A stretch of 64,000 bases of DNA, taken from assembly GCA_013398295.1 (NCBI GenBank), contig VZSF01001524.1, positions 1,265,659-1,329,658 of the forward strand, given 5' to 3'. The notes beneath the pieces are model-generated. The model searched no databases, was not told the origin of the DNA, and saw nothing but the letters and a program-made list of their open reading frames with translations. This document shows positions 26,201 through 38,700 of this stretch, in pieces; position 1 is the stretch's first letter, and each line of letters opens with the position of its first letter. Source of the stretch: Chionis minor. Its lineage: Eukaryota > Chordata > Aves > Charadriiformes > Chionididae. The position numbers and the translations under genes are program-made.

Positions 26201-26682
26201 TTGGGCCCCTCACTACAAGAAAAATATTGAGGTTCTGGAGTGTGGCCAGAGAAGGGCAATGAAGCTGGTGAGGGGTCTGGAGCACAAGTCTTATGAGAAG
26301 TGGCTGAGGGAACTGGGGTTGTTTAGCCTGGAGAAAAGGAGGCTGAGGAGAGACCTTATCACTCCCTACAACTACCTGAAAGGAGGCTGTAGAGAGGTAG
26401 GGGTCGATCTCTTCTTGCAGGTAACAAGCTTTAGACAAGAGGAGATGGCGTCAAGTTACGCCAGGGGAAGTTTAGATTGCATATTAGGTCACCAAAAGGG
26501 TTATCAGACATTGGAACAGGCTGTCCAGGGAAGTGGTGGAATGGCCATCCCTGGAGGGATTTAAAAGACAGGTAGACGTGGTGCTGAGGGACCTGGTTTA
26601 GTAGTGGTTTTGGCAGTGTTAGGTTGATGGTTGGACTCGATGATCTTAAAGGTCCTTTCCAACCTAAATGATTTTATGGGTG
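23290..26682 (+). mobile_element. CR1 LINE, nearly full length with internal deletion, plus strand
   Basis: The most complete CR1 here, with remnants of both ORFs. ORF1 remnants include a VRLQNRYKALQAE segment (near 23410-23455) and the VVGDSLLKRAEG block (near 23565-23600). The latter holds the GDSL signature of the esterase-like domain known in CR1 ORF1. ORF2 starts near 24344 with the endonuclease domain (TETWWDDSHDW, GVCYRTPSQ, then GDFNLP in another frame at 24719). The linker and HKSMGP motif lie near 25610-25640. Just after SWLTGEVP (about 25735) the sequence jumps directly to the [12 protein letters not shown] block, so the fingers and palm, including motif A, are deleted. The catalytic loop reads KLADNNK. 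The 3' end at 26682 has the usual AACCTAAATGATTTTATGG tail. It has multiple frameshifts and is inactive. The left edge is approximate. Confidence 0.9.
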
Positions 26683-29319
26683 CACAAATGTTTGGCAAGA
26701 GAGGATTTGGGACAAGGGGAAGGAGAATGCAGAGGTGAAACAAGCAGCCAAAGATGGGACTGCCTTTGTGGCCACTGTCCTGGCTTAAAATACTGGACCT
26801 GGAACATGGAAACATTGACCAACACTGACTTTTATGACTCTGCAGTATTATGAGTAGAAACAAACATGGGTAAATTTACTTCTCCAAGCAAAAAAACACT
26901 TAGGAAGAAGCCTAAACTGGACCAAACTGGACAGATGAAGTGCTGAATAAGAAGTGTTGAGTCTTTCACCCCCAAGTTGCTTAATTTACTCAAGTAGAGT
27001 TGACTCAACAGGTAGTGCCACGCAATGCTATGATATTTACTGTTGGTCTGCATGAGCCGACTTTGCTTTTTGATGTAGTTCCAGCATTATGCATGCTACA
27101 TTTCCTGTATATAACCACTTGAGAGACTAATTAAATAACAGCATTCTAATTATTGAAGACTCAGAAGGGAATGTCACCTTCTTAGTCGGATGAATGCTCA
27201 CAAGGCTAACACGCCACATTGCCAGGCAATAATAACCCTTGATTTAATTTCTGAGCTAACTTTTACTAAGCTTCCGACGAGGCAAGTGCTTTAGAGAGGC
27301 CATTCCTGAAAAATGAGAGACCTGAGTTCAGAAGTTATAAAAGATAAATATTCATCATCTCTTGTTATGGCACGGTTATAACAAGTGTAAACTTTAGAAT
27401 TGTTTTTAATAGTAAAAACCTGTTTCTTTATCATTGTACATACCATTGCCTTGATTTTTCTGTTATTTGTCTTGGTGAAAATCAAGGAAGGAGAAGAATA
27501 CCAATGTATACCAATGAGTTCAGGAATGTTTTCAATACAAATCAATACTGTTTGGGGCATCATAATTTAAGCCCAGGTTGGAAATCCACCTATGCAAGTG
27601 ATGGGATTCTACAGCAAACGAGCCATGGACTTCCTGGCTGAAGACAGCAAAATTTCCAGGAAGCCATTTCATCATTTAACCATTCTATTTGCTATCTGGA
27701 AAAAAAAGGTACTCATGTTAAGTCCTGCAACAATGAAGTAGCTACATCCAGGTGATGACACTGAGAATGTAAAATATACGGTAAAAAAAAGACAAAACTT
27801 CTATGTGCTGATGAATCACTACAGACTTGCCTGAGGTCATACAGGGCATTAGTCACAGAAAGCTGGAACACATCCTGCAGTTACTGATTAGCAATCTAAC
27901 TGCTTGAACCATCTTTCCTCTATGTCCTAAAATGAATGACCCTGACTTGAACGCATTCAGCTATTGATATAATGCCCGTGACTGCACGCTCATGACTATG
28001 AAAAGTCTTCTGCATTGACTTCGGAGTTAGTATCTCCTTTGATCTCCATGGCTAACAATAGATTACAGAAATTGCTTTATAAAAAACAGATTCTGGTATC
28101 TGGGCTGTAGAACAGGATTGACATTTCCTTCTTTCCTAGATGCACTGTGGTGCAGACGCATTGGAAGAGAGAAGAGAGGGACAAATGGGGTTATGCCCCC
28201 TATGCCAAACCCCAGCACATCCTTTTTGAAGTGCCCACACTCCTTGGTCATGATAGTAAGGGCTGAATAGGTTCCCTCTTCAGCTTCAACTGGCATCTGC
28301 CTGTAAGTACGTCCTGGCAAAACTGTGTACAGATTTTTTGACGTTCATTCATGGGGTGCTTTATGTAGTTTTGCTTTCTATCATCACTCTGTTTTACACT
28401 GCCATGATGTGTTACAGGTTAAAATTGAATTTTTTGATTGAATTTTAAGAATTATAGGACAGTAAAACTAAACAATCTGCTCTCAAGGTTGGTTAAACAA
28501 CACCTATCAAGTCATTTAATTAACTTTGCAGGTGGCCTGTGTTGCATAGGTGAAGCAACTCAGTAACTGTTGGGTTACAGACTCAGATACTCTGTGGCTT
28601 AAACACAGAAGTATTATTTTTAAGGCCTTGAAGTTCTCATCTTGAAATACTACATCTGATTTTGTATGCCACAGAAGCAAAGTTAAGAAAACTTATCAAA
28701 CCTAAAGCAGCTCCATACAGAAGCAGCTCCACTGTCTCCTGGCTGGACCTCAGCTACTTGCAGAGATGTCAAGGTGAGCCTTCAAAGTACTCTTCTGTGT
28801 GTCCTATAGGACACATACTAATTAGGATTACCCTGCATAATAAGGACTTGAGTGTACTTACTCTTCCTATCTGTGCATTTTGCTTCCATTTGAACAAGTC
28901 AGGTATGTACTAAGCAAAATACTTGACTGGAGTCTGCAAAGTTTTATGATCGGTTTTTGCCATGGGTGGCAATGAAGACTCCTAACTGTTTCTGGGACAC
29001 GTATCACTAAATGTGCTCAGAGACATGCCTGGGAGAGATCACGCTGAACTGGGCGTTGCAAGAAAGACTGTGAAGGAGCCAACATCTGCCACCGCCACAA
29101 CGCCGTGCATCACTTTACTGCATGGACGATGACGATTCCCCAGGACAGAAGACCACTTCTCAGCACCCCTGACAGAAGGAGCAGCACAAACCATCCGCTC
29201 GGGTTGGTTTCATTTACCTAAAGCAAAACGCAGAGCCACGGGCCAAGCCAGTCAGTCACCCCTCAAGCTAGTGGTCTCCAAGTGCTACCCGTCCTATCCA
29301 TCTCCATTCCCCCCTAGGA
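26683..29319. other. spacer upstream of CCT8, nothing recognised
   Basis: AT-rich sequence that becomes GC-rich after about 29040 as it approaches the CCT8 CpG island. No exon, RNA gene or repeat family could be supported. Confidence 0.4.
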
Positions 29320-29760
29320 GAAGCTGGAGGCCTCCATGCGGCGGTCAGGCCCGTCGGCCGCGCGGGGCTCCTGGCGGCCTCAACAAGGCGGGCAAGACGT
29401 CAGGCGAGATGGCGTTTGACGGCATCCGGCTTCCAGAGACCCTTCCAACGGAGGAGCCTGGTGGCAGGGCAGGAGTGGGCGACTCCGCCGGGGCTGAAAG
29501 CCGAAGCCTGAGCGCCACCCGCCCCCCGTTCTGAGGAGAAGCAGGAAACAGGCCGCGCCACCCCGCCCCCCCCTCACAGCGCCTGCGCGGCCCCGCGCTC
29601 CCGTCGTCCCCCGCGGTGCCCAGCAGGAGCGTAGGGAAGATGGCGCTGCACGTCCCCAAGGCCCCGGGCTTCGCCCAGATGCTCAAGGAAGGGGCGAAGG
29701 TGAGAGTCCCGCGGGGGGAGGGACGACGACCTTCGAGTTCCCCGCCACGGCCGCCGAGGG
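29320..29760 (+). promoter_or_regulatory. CCT8: CCT8 CpG-island promoter
   Basis: GC content and CpG density rise sharply here against AT-rich flanks and stay high into intron 1. Sites seen include a GC box (CCCCGCCCCC, 29561-29570) and an NRF1-like GCGCCTGCGC (29579-29588). A YY1-like GAAGATGGCGCTG (29636-29648) overlaps the start codon. There is no TATA box at a sensible distance. This is the layout of a constitutive housekeeping promoter. The transcription start is not visible from sequence, but is probably within the 100 bp before the ATG. Confidence 0.7.
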
Positions 29761-32700
29761 GACCGAAGCCGGGTTCCCCNGGGAGCCTCGGCGGGTTCCC
29801 GTTGCTCGGCGGGGCGGTACGGTATGGTGCCGTGCCGTACCGTACCCGTTGCCATGGCGTGCCGTGCCGTGGCGGGCGGCCATGGTCTCTGCCGCGCTGT
29901 GTGGCGGGCTCGGGCCTTGGCTGTGGAAGGGGCGCCAGGAGGGTGTTTGGTGTGGAGAGCTTTCCTGAGCGGCGGGCGCCAAAATTACACCGGCGTTTGT
30001 CGGTTTAGCTCGAAGCGTCCCGCTAGTTGCGTACGTTTCTTGACTCTCTTTCTGTGGCTGCGCCCGTGAGGAAAAGCACCTTTGCCAGCATTGCAGCGTA
30101 ACGTAATATTTTCTTTATATTCCCTTTCCCTGAATCCGTTTCCATTGTATTTAAGGCTAATATAGTGTTGATTTTGGCAGTAGACAAGGGCTGCGCTTCA
30201 TAAAGCAGATGCTTTCTTTGAAAAAGTGGACAGAAAGCGAGCAGCGTTTTAATCTGTATTGAAGGGGAAAATAAAAAAAATGAAAAATGAAAAATTTTGC
30301 TCGCTGCTACTTAATAGAAAGGAAAGTGAAGGTAGCAACTTGGGAAGCCCTTTGTTTTTCTTTTCAGAATCTTCCTTGGAGGCAAGGAATGGCATACATG
30401 GAGTTTAGGGAAACAAAGTGACTTAGATGCTAGTTCTCTAATAGAGAATTCAACGCAACAATAGCAGAAGCTACCTTTTACAGACCAAGGAGGCAGCTGG
30501 CATTCGGAGATGTTTATTTTGTATTTAGAGAGTACCTTTGTCCCTTCTCTTCTGGGCCATACAGTACGTTTTACCCTGCTCTTTCTTAAGGCCCTTTCTG
30601 GGGATCCCTCCTTTTCTTAAGGCTTGCAAACTGAAGCCAGGCTGATTGGCTTCTCAAAAACAAATATTTTGTGAATCATTCTGCTTCTGAATTTTCAGAC
30701 CACTCATGGTTCAATGTTGAATTGAGTTAAATGTTTTTGGTTGGGGTTTTTTTGTGGAATACAGAGTTGTGAGTAAATAGGTATGTATATGTACAAAAAC
30801 ACATGCTTACAAAACCCTTGCCCCTCTCCAGTCTGGTATTGGTTATTTCCTGTTTGCCTTTGGCATGCCACTGACTTTTTGGGAAGACTTAAGAGATGGA
30901 AATTGTATTGAAAATTGAGTCACTGCTCAAATTTTCTGTTCAGAAACTTACTGTGCCTGCTGAGCTGCCTAGTTGAGGAACACACAGTAGTTCTTTTCTC
31001 ACTGTCTCTCGGTAAGGTTAATTTCTGTTTAAACTTAAGTTGTACTGAATCTAAATTAATCCAAAACTTCCATGAACTCAGTAGATCATTGCTGCTTTGA
31101 TGAGAAATTACTTCATCCCTTTCTTTTTTGTTAGAAAGCCTAATTCTGAGCAGAATGTTTTTCTTTTTTTAGCATTATTCAGGACTAGAAGAAGCTGTCT
31201 ATAGGAACATCCAGGCATGCAAAGAACTTGCTCAAACCACCCGTACAGCTTATGGACCAAATGGTAAGTAAATCCTAAAATTATAATAGTGGTTTTGAGC
31301 AAAATGTCATGTTTGACGGCTAAAATTACCTTGACAAAGAAACAACTGTTTGTTTTTTGAGAAAACACATTTGGCTTGTTCTAGAACTCATAAATACAGT
31401 CTATGGCTATACAGATCAGACTTTGTTTGATTAGCTCTTAAGTTATGTCCAATGTACCTGTCTTTGCCAGGTTTTTGGACTGGTTACTGTGTCCTCTTTG
31501 CTGCTATATGGACAACCTGCAAAAATTAGAGGAAAGTCTGTAACTTGGTAGATAGTCATAATGAACATTGCCATACCATCTCTGGCCAGATACACCAAAA
31601 CAAAAGGTCTTCTTCGGTATCAATTAAGTGACGTAGTAGTATTTCTGAAGAGAGAGCTGCTTATTTGGCAATTATTGATTTCTTCTTAATGTAACACACT
31701 CTCCCAAGTGATATTTAGGTTCTTAAATGATCGATAGGGCTGTTTTAATGTGTGAGATATATATGGAAGTTATGAAACAGTGTGCAAAATGATGTTTGCC
31801 TAATGGATGATTTTTTTTCTTTTTCCCGTCAGGAATGAACAAAATGGTTATCAATCATTTGGAGAAGCTTTTTGTTACAAATGATGCTGCTACCATCTTG
31901 AGAGAGCTGGAGGTAAGTTTTCTTGCTTCAGAAGATGTCAGTTGTGAACTCCTGTTTCTGTTCATGGGCAGCTGTGGTTCTGAGTGTTAATAAGGACATA
32001 ACATGTCACCCTGCCAGATGATTTACATATGTCATTTTGTAAATAAGTAGTATTTTTTACTGGATTTGAGTAAAGTCAACAGGCTATATCCACAGTGAGG
32101 AAGAGAATTCTTCTATAAAGTAGCAATAAGTAGTTGCAGAAGATGCTTAATGATGTCTACTTCCTCCCCTTCCCCCCCACCCCCCCAAATCCTTACATTT
32201 AGAAGAGGGTGTGTCTAGACAGTACAGTGTTTGGAAAAGTCTGAATGAAATAGCTGTTGTGTATTTGTGTCACAACACAAATAATATTTTACTGAATTCT
32301 ATACTCACTGATAGAAATAGTATAAATATTTCCTTACTTAATGCATCGTGGTTCAGTATAAGTAGAATAACTGTGGAAGTCTCCGTGTTTAAAAAGAAAT
32401 CTGCAGTCTGGTTAGTTTACCTAATGATTCTTACACTTTCTGGTATAAAATGACAGCTGCTCCAATTATATTCAAGAATACATCATTTCTTTGAAAGAAG
32501 GGGAATGCAGTGCAGTCTTTGAGCAGAAAAAGCACTAGAATTAAACTGTAATTTAGATAGCTACTTTGTATGTTACACATATGAATTCAGGCTGCTGAAT
32601 CTAAACTTCAGGCTGCTTCCCTTTTGCAGAGCTTGATTGCGAAGCCACTGCATCCTGTAAAGTAGCACAGAACCAGTGTTCAGGTGGTCTAATTCATGTT

Positions 32701-35700
32701 GTAGGGGGAATAGTCAGTTGTCTGGTTTTTTTTTTTTTTGTCTATGTTTGTACTTTTGCTTATTAGGGAAGTTAGCCAATTACCATAATCTGTGCTGCTT
32801 TCTTTTTGTGTTTTGGGCATTCTTAGTATCTTTAGATACAATTTGAAATAAGAGAACTTATACAGGATGCACAGACAAACTTGGAGCTGTAATCCAGGTG
32901 GGACATTAGTAACTAAGATGTGTCACTTCTTGTAAAGGTCCAGCATCCTGCTGCAAAAATGCTTGTGATGGCTTCACACATGCAAGAACAAGAAGTTGGA
33001 GATGGGACAAACTTTGTCCTTGTTTTTGCTGGAGTTCTTCTGGAGTTAGCAGAAGACCTTTTGAGGATGGGGTTATCAGTCTCAGAGGCAAGTTATGTTG
33101 TTATTACAATTCACATGGCTTGAATTCAGATTGCTGGTGGTCAGTATTCTTGGTTCATAATACTGTGAATCATCTGATCCTTCTGAACTGATTTTTTAGG
33201 TAGAGTTATGTAAAGAACAGTATTATTTTTTGTTGCTTGTGATTGCTTGCTTCCCTTGTGAGCTTTTGCATTTGTTAATGTTTATGACCCTTTGAAAAGG
33301 TGATATAAGCAGTATGAATGCATAGTGAAGTGATGTAGTAAGTATTTATTATTTGCTGCACAGGTGATTGAAGGATATGAAAAGGCTTGCAAGAAAGCCC
33401 TAGAAATTCTTCCAGACTTGGTGTGCTGTTCTGCAAAGAACCTTCGAGACGTTGAAGAAGTGGCATCTTTGTTGCGCACTCCAGTGATGAGCAAGCAATA
33501 TGGCAATGAACAGTTTTTGGCAAAGCTTATTGCTCAGGCCTGTGGTAAGTGGACAACAACAGATTGGTGCGTGCCTCTAAAATCTGAGTAAGTTTGCTTA
33601 TGATCGTTAATAATGTCTTCATGTTAGATAAAAGGTACAGTTAGTTTGTCAAATTCAATGGAATGCTTTTGCCTCTGAAATGAGGATAACCTTTCTTGCA
33701 TTGAACTCTTCATTGGCACTGTGGCTCAGAAAAGGTCTTTGTTTTCTGCTAAACACTTACAGAAATAACTTTCTAGTATTTTTAAAGCAGAAACCCATCT
33801 TCCTTCCTCTTTTATTGTTAGGAAGATGTATTACACTTCAGATAAACTGTAAATTAGTCTCAGCCACAGAACAATGGAAGCAAGACTGTAGTTGTGTAGA
33901 GTTGTTGTTTTCTCGCTTTAGATTTTTAAGAAAAAGCTTTCATGTCTAGTTTGGGTGTTTTCTCAACATATTCTGAGTCAGACTTCACTCTTGAATGTAC
34001 TTGTGTAAATGGACATTCAGACTTAATTTAACTGAGCAGCCTGAATAGATGTTGCTTTCTGACCACTACGTTGTAAAAACAAAATTCGCGTTCCTCTTGA
34101 TGCAGAGTATTAGCAGATTATAATTGCCTTAAATTTAGGCGGGTATCTCAAAACATTGAATTTTAGTACTTTAAAACTAGTATTTTAGTACTTTAAAACT
34201 AGTATCCAGGTATTATTTATGGTGTCATTGTTCTGCTTTATTCATTAAGCAACACAAATTAATTCTTTTTTTTTTTTTTTCTTTTCCCAAACAGTTTCTA
34301 TTCTTCCTGATTCTGGTCATTTCAATGTTGATAATATCAGAGTGTGCAAGATTGTGGTAAGTTGGATGTAGATAACTTTACTGTATTATTAAGGTAGACA
34401 GCTTAATAAAAGTTAATTTTACAGTCTTTGAACATTGGAAGTGCCTTTTCTATTCTAATCTCTGTTGTGTTGCAGCATGCATAGTAAGTTTTGGAGAGTG
34501 GTCTTTACAGTCCTTGTTTAGTACACAGTAGCAGCTTTCAGAAACAAAAATCATTAATATTGAAAGTTTATGCTAAATCAGATAGAGTAACTTAATTGTA
34601 CACAGGGATGTTGATGGCATCTTTTTTGTAGAAGCGGTCACAAGATTAGGCTAAGATGCAGGCTGGCGGAAATGTCGTGGTCTAATGTTGTCTTCTTTCT
34701 GTCAATGGGGCTTTAGGCCTCAGCATGGTCTGTAGAATTGGAACAAGCTTGTATCGAACATGAATTTCCCACTGTGTTTTTTCCCTGATAATAAATATGT
34801 AACAAGTTGAGCACAGAAAATGAATGTTACAGGCCTTAGGCTGGACCACCAACTAATCTTTAAATGGGAAGCTGTAAGACAATGTTTGTTGTTGCTAGAT
34901 GAGCTGAAATCTTATTCCTTTGTGCTGCAATGAGAACTTAGGTTGCTACATTCAAGTCAGTGTAAGGACCGCTTTTCATAAAGGGTAGCGCAGCTTTCTG
35001 ACAATAAATGATTGATAATATGACTTGCCCTCATTCCATTTCTTTCCTTTCAGGGTGCTGGTATCTCTGCTTCCTCAGTACTGCATGGCATGGTTTTTAA
35101 AAAAGAAACTGAAGGAGATGTTACTTCTGTCAAAGATGCAAAAATAGCTGTGTATTCCTGCCCTTTTGATGGTATGATAACTGAAACTAAGGTATGTAGA
35201 AGCTCAGAATAAGTCAGATACCTGTTTATGCTTATGTAGTCTTATTTTTAGACTTAACTATAAATATTCTTGACGCTTTGGTGTCAATCACTTTGGTGAT
35301 TAAGATATTTTTATTAATATTGAGTTCATTAGTTTAAAAAAGTTCGTAGAAAATGTCTGAACCTAATTTTGCTTTACATGGTTTTTGGGCCTGGGGAGTT
35401 GCTGTTGGGTTATTTGAGCCAAACTACGTGCTAGAATGTTTAAACATTGAGGTTATCTAGAAATGCTAGAGTTGCCCGTTTTTGACTTGTTTTACCCCAT
35501 TGCCTGAGAAGGGTGGCAGTATTATATATTAGGATGACTTGATGTTTATGGATAGATTGGGACACAAAATGGTTTGTCAAAAACTTTTAGGCAGGTAGTT
35601 AACACTGAATTGATAACTGTATGTGTCTTACTAGGGCACCGTACTTATAAAGAATGCTGAAGAACTGATGAACTTCAGTAAGGGAGAAGAAAATCTGATG

Positions 35701-38700
35701 GATTTGCAAGTCAAAGCTATTGCTGATAGTGGTGCAAATGTAGTTGTAACAGGTGGCAAAGTGGCAGACATGGCACTTCATTATGCCAACAAATACAATC
35801 TTATGTTAGTCAGGTAAGTACTGCATAAAAACATTTGACCTGCCAGGTTTATGAATGTATGTGCCATATTGTCTCTTGCTTCTCAAACGAATTAGAAACA
35901 AAATATTGCAGGCTATTTGGTTTTCTAGTGGGTCAAAACCTGAGCCGCAGTTTGGTTTTTCCATAGCTTATGTTTCTTGATAGTAGTCCACCTCTGTCTG
36001 ACAGCTACTTGGGGAGTAACCTGTGTATATGGTACCTGTTATTCTGGCTTAAGTGCCTTTATAGCACAACTGAAATCAAGAATATCAACATTTGTCCATC
36101 TAGTAAAGAGGGATGTGGCTTCAAAGACATGTAAGACTTTACCATCATGGTTCCTCCTGGTCACAGTCCTCATGTGAGGCTTCAGCAATGCTGAGGTACG
36201 CCTCCTTGCATCATTAATGTATTGATAGATGAAAGAACTAATTCTTAATACTTCTCTACGGGCCTTAAATATTTTTATCTCTAAATAAAGGATGTTTGCG
36301 TGTCCTTGAAATGTATGCTGCACAACATAAAGTCAGATTACTAGCAGCAGTGCTCTCGTCACACAAATAAACGGTCGTTTGTTGAAAGCTTTAACTTCAT
36401 TGGCGGTGTCCGAAAGGTTTGAACTTCTGGAAATGGAGCACGATACTGGAATCTCCTGCATAACAAAGAAGGATTATTATAGAGGTGTTGTAAAGATCAG
36501 TTCAAGTCATATGCACTAGAAGATGAAGTTTGGTAATTTCCATGTGTTTGAACTACTTGTTTTTAAATTCTTAGAAAATAGTCTTTGCATAGAATCTCTG
36601 GAAATAGATAATTAAAACTCAAAAAAAACAGACGAGTGGATTTATAACTTGATGCAGTAAATTTTGATAGATGTCATTAGTTTACAAAATGCTGACAAGC
36701 AAAGAGAATACTTACTTGCATGTGTTAACAAGTTTCCAGAGCAAACATTATTAAAAAGACTGGTTTTGTTTTTAAAGGTTGAACTCAAAGTGGGATCTGA
36801 GAAGACTGTGCAAAACCGTTGGTGCAACAGCCCTACCCAGACTGGTATGGACTTTTCAAATGAGGAGCAGAAGGGAGGGTACTGATGAACAGGTTCACCT
36901 CTTAACTCCATTTTTTTTTTATTTTTTTTTTTTTTACTTTCCAGACTCCACCTACTCTAGAAGAAATGGGTCACTGCGACAGTGTGTATTTATCAGAGGT
37001 CGGGGATACGCAAGTTGTTGTGTTCAAGCATGGTATGTATGTTCTGGAGAACTCCTAATGACAGTGTTCTCAAAGTACGATGTTTATGCGTGTTTTACAT
37101 CTAACAAACTGAATTGGGTAATGCGCATGTCCGTCTCAACAGAAAAGGAGGATGGTGCCATTTCTACTATACTCATTCGTGGGTCTACGGACAATCTGAT
37201 GGATGACATAGAGAGAGCAGTGGATGATGGTGTAAATACTTTCAAAGTACTCACAAGGGTAAGTAACCAGAACACTTCAGTTATGAAAAACGAGCTGTGT
37301 ATCAGTTTGAGGCACGACTTGTGCTTGCTTTGTGCTCATGTGCTGCAAAGGCTGTAGCAGATCCTTACGTGATCAGCTTAGGAGCCTTCTTGAGGTATAG
37401 AGAAGGCTGAGGTGTGGAAGGCTGCATAGAGAAGATTGCTGCTGACATACTTGTGAATACAGTGTACATAAAAGATGGTGCTTAGCACGTACTGCAATCA
37501 GTTTTCCAGTAGTGAGTGAAATTTTAAACACAGATTAATTTTACTACTTTCTAATGGCAGTCAGCTCTTTCTTGACTGTTTTCCCTAAAGATTTGGTACT
37601 GTTCCTTGTAAATCACACACAGAAAAAACCCTAGGTAGCTTTGTTTTGTCTCTGGGGATCAGGAGGAACTGACTGCTTGCAAGTTAAATTTCTAGTTCAT
37701 TGGAGACAAGGAATGCTCAATCAATATACTACAGATATGGTTTACAGGTGAAAGAACTCAGTTCTTGGGAGCTTTTTCTGAGCAGCTTTTGTGGACTTGA
37801 ATGTTCCTTCAACACAAAATGAAATGTTTGTGTATTTTCTTAGAAGGTGGCATGCAAAAAATGCTAAACTTTTGTTTGACACTTAATGTCCCATCCACAC
37901 CAAGACATGCACATTGATTCAGAGTACAGAAACAGCCATAGACTCTGTGTTTATTGTTGTCTTCAGGAGTGGTCCTGATGTATGATTTCTGATGATTACT
38001 TTTCTGTTTAAAAGACTGGGATGTCTTAAGAGAATGCTGGTTTGGCAAAGGATATACAAAATGCTTAATTAACGCCAAAATTACCAAAAAACCACCCCAA
38101 CACCTTGTCAGGATACCTGTTGACATATTAAGTTTAATGTACAGGAGATTGCTTTCCTGCATATTTCCCAACAAGTCAATGGAAAGATGAGAAAATCTAG
38201 AAATTCTATTACTAGTCAGCCAAGAGTTGAAATTGCTTCTTTTTTAAAAATAAACACACAAAAACCCACAGACACAAAACCCATTGCATTGTTATTTTGC
38301 TTTTTACGAAAGAAGGTATTTTACTTCAAAGACACTTGGAATGAATAAATTCTGGTAGGTTTCTCCTCTAATTCATGTTTGTTCTGAAGAAGATTCTTAA
38401 TAAGTCTGTGTGGGATAAAGTTCTCTTGTGTTCCTGATACAGTATATAAATTCTAAAAAGAGAAAATTAATGTGATGCTTTAAGTAAAACTTTGCGTTTT
38501 GGAATGGTCTGTTCACAGGATAAACGTCTTGTTCCTGGAGGTGGAGCAACAGAGATTGAATTAGCCAAGCAGATCACATCTTATGGAGAGGTACAGTAAA
38601 TGGGCTTTCACACGCATGCATATATGTACATTGATATATTTGTGACCTATAAAAATAGATACATACTGTTTTATAACAAAATACATATGTGTATTAGTGC

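Noticed and set aside
29271..30069. Several overlapping open frames in the CCT8 CpG island on both strands
   Set aside because: They are long only because GC-rich sequence has few stop codons. The real coding part is the 60-nt CCT8 exon 1.
31092..31153. Possible C/D-box small nucleolar RNA in CCT8 intron 1 (TGATGA at 31098, CTGA at 31146, CTGC/GCAG ends)
   Set aside because: The first base of the C box is T instead of A/G, there is no clear D' box, and it ends only about 20 bases before exon 2, overlapping the pyrimidine tract. Vertebrate intronic snoRNAs normally lie further from the acceptor.
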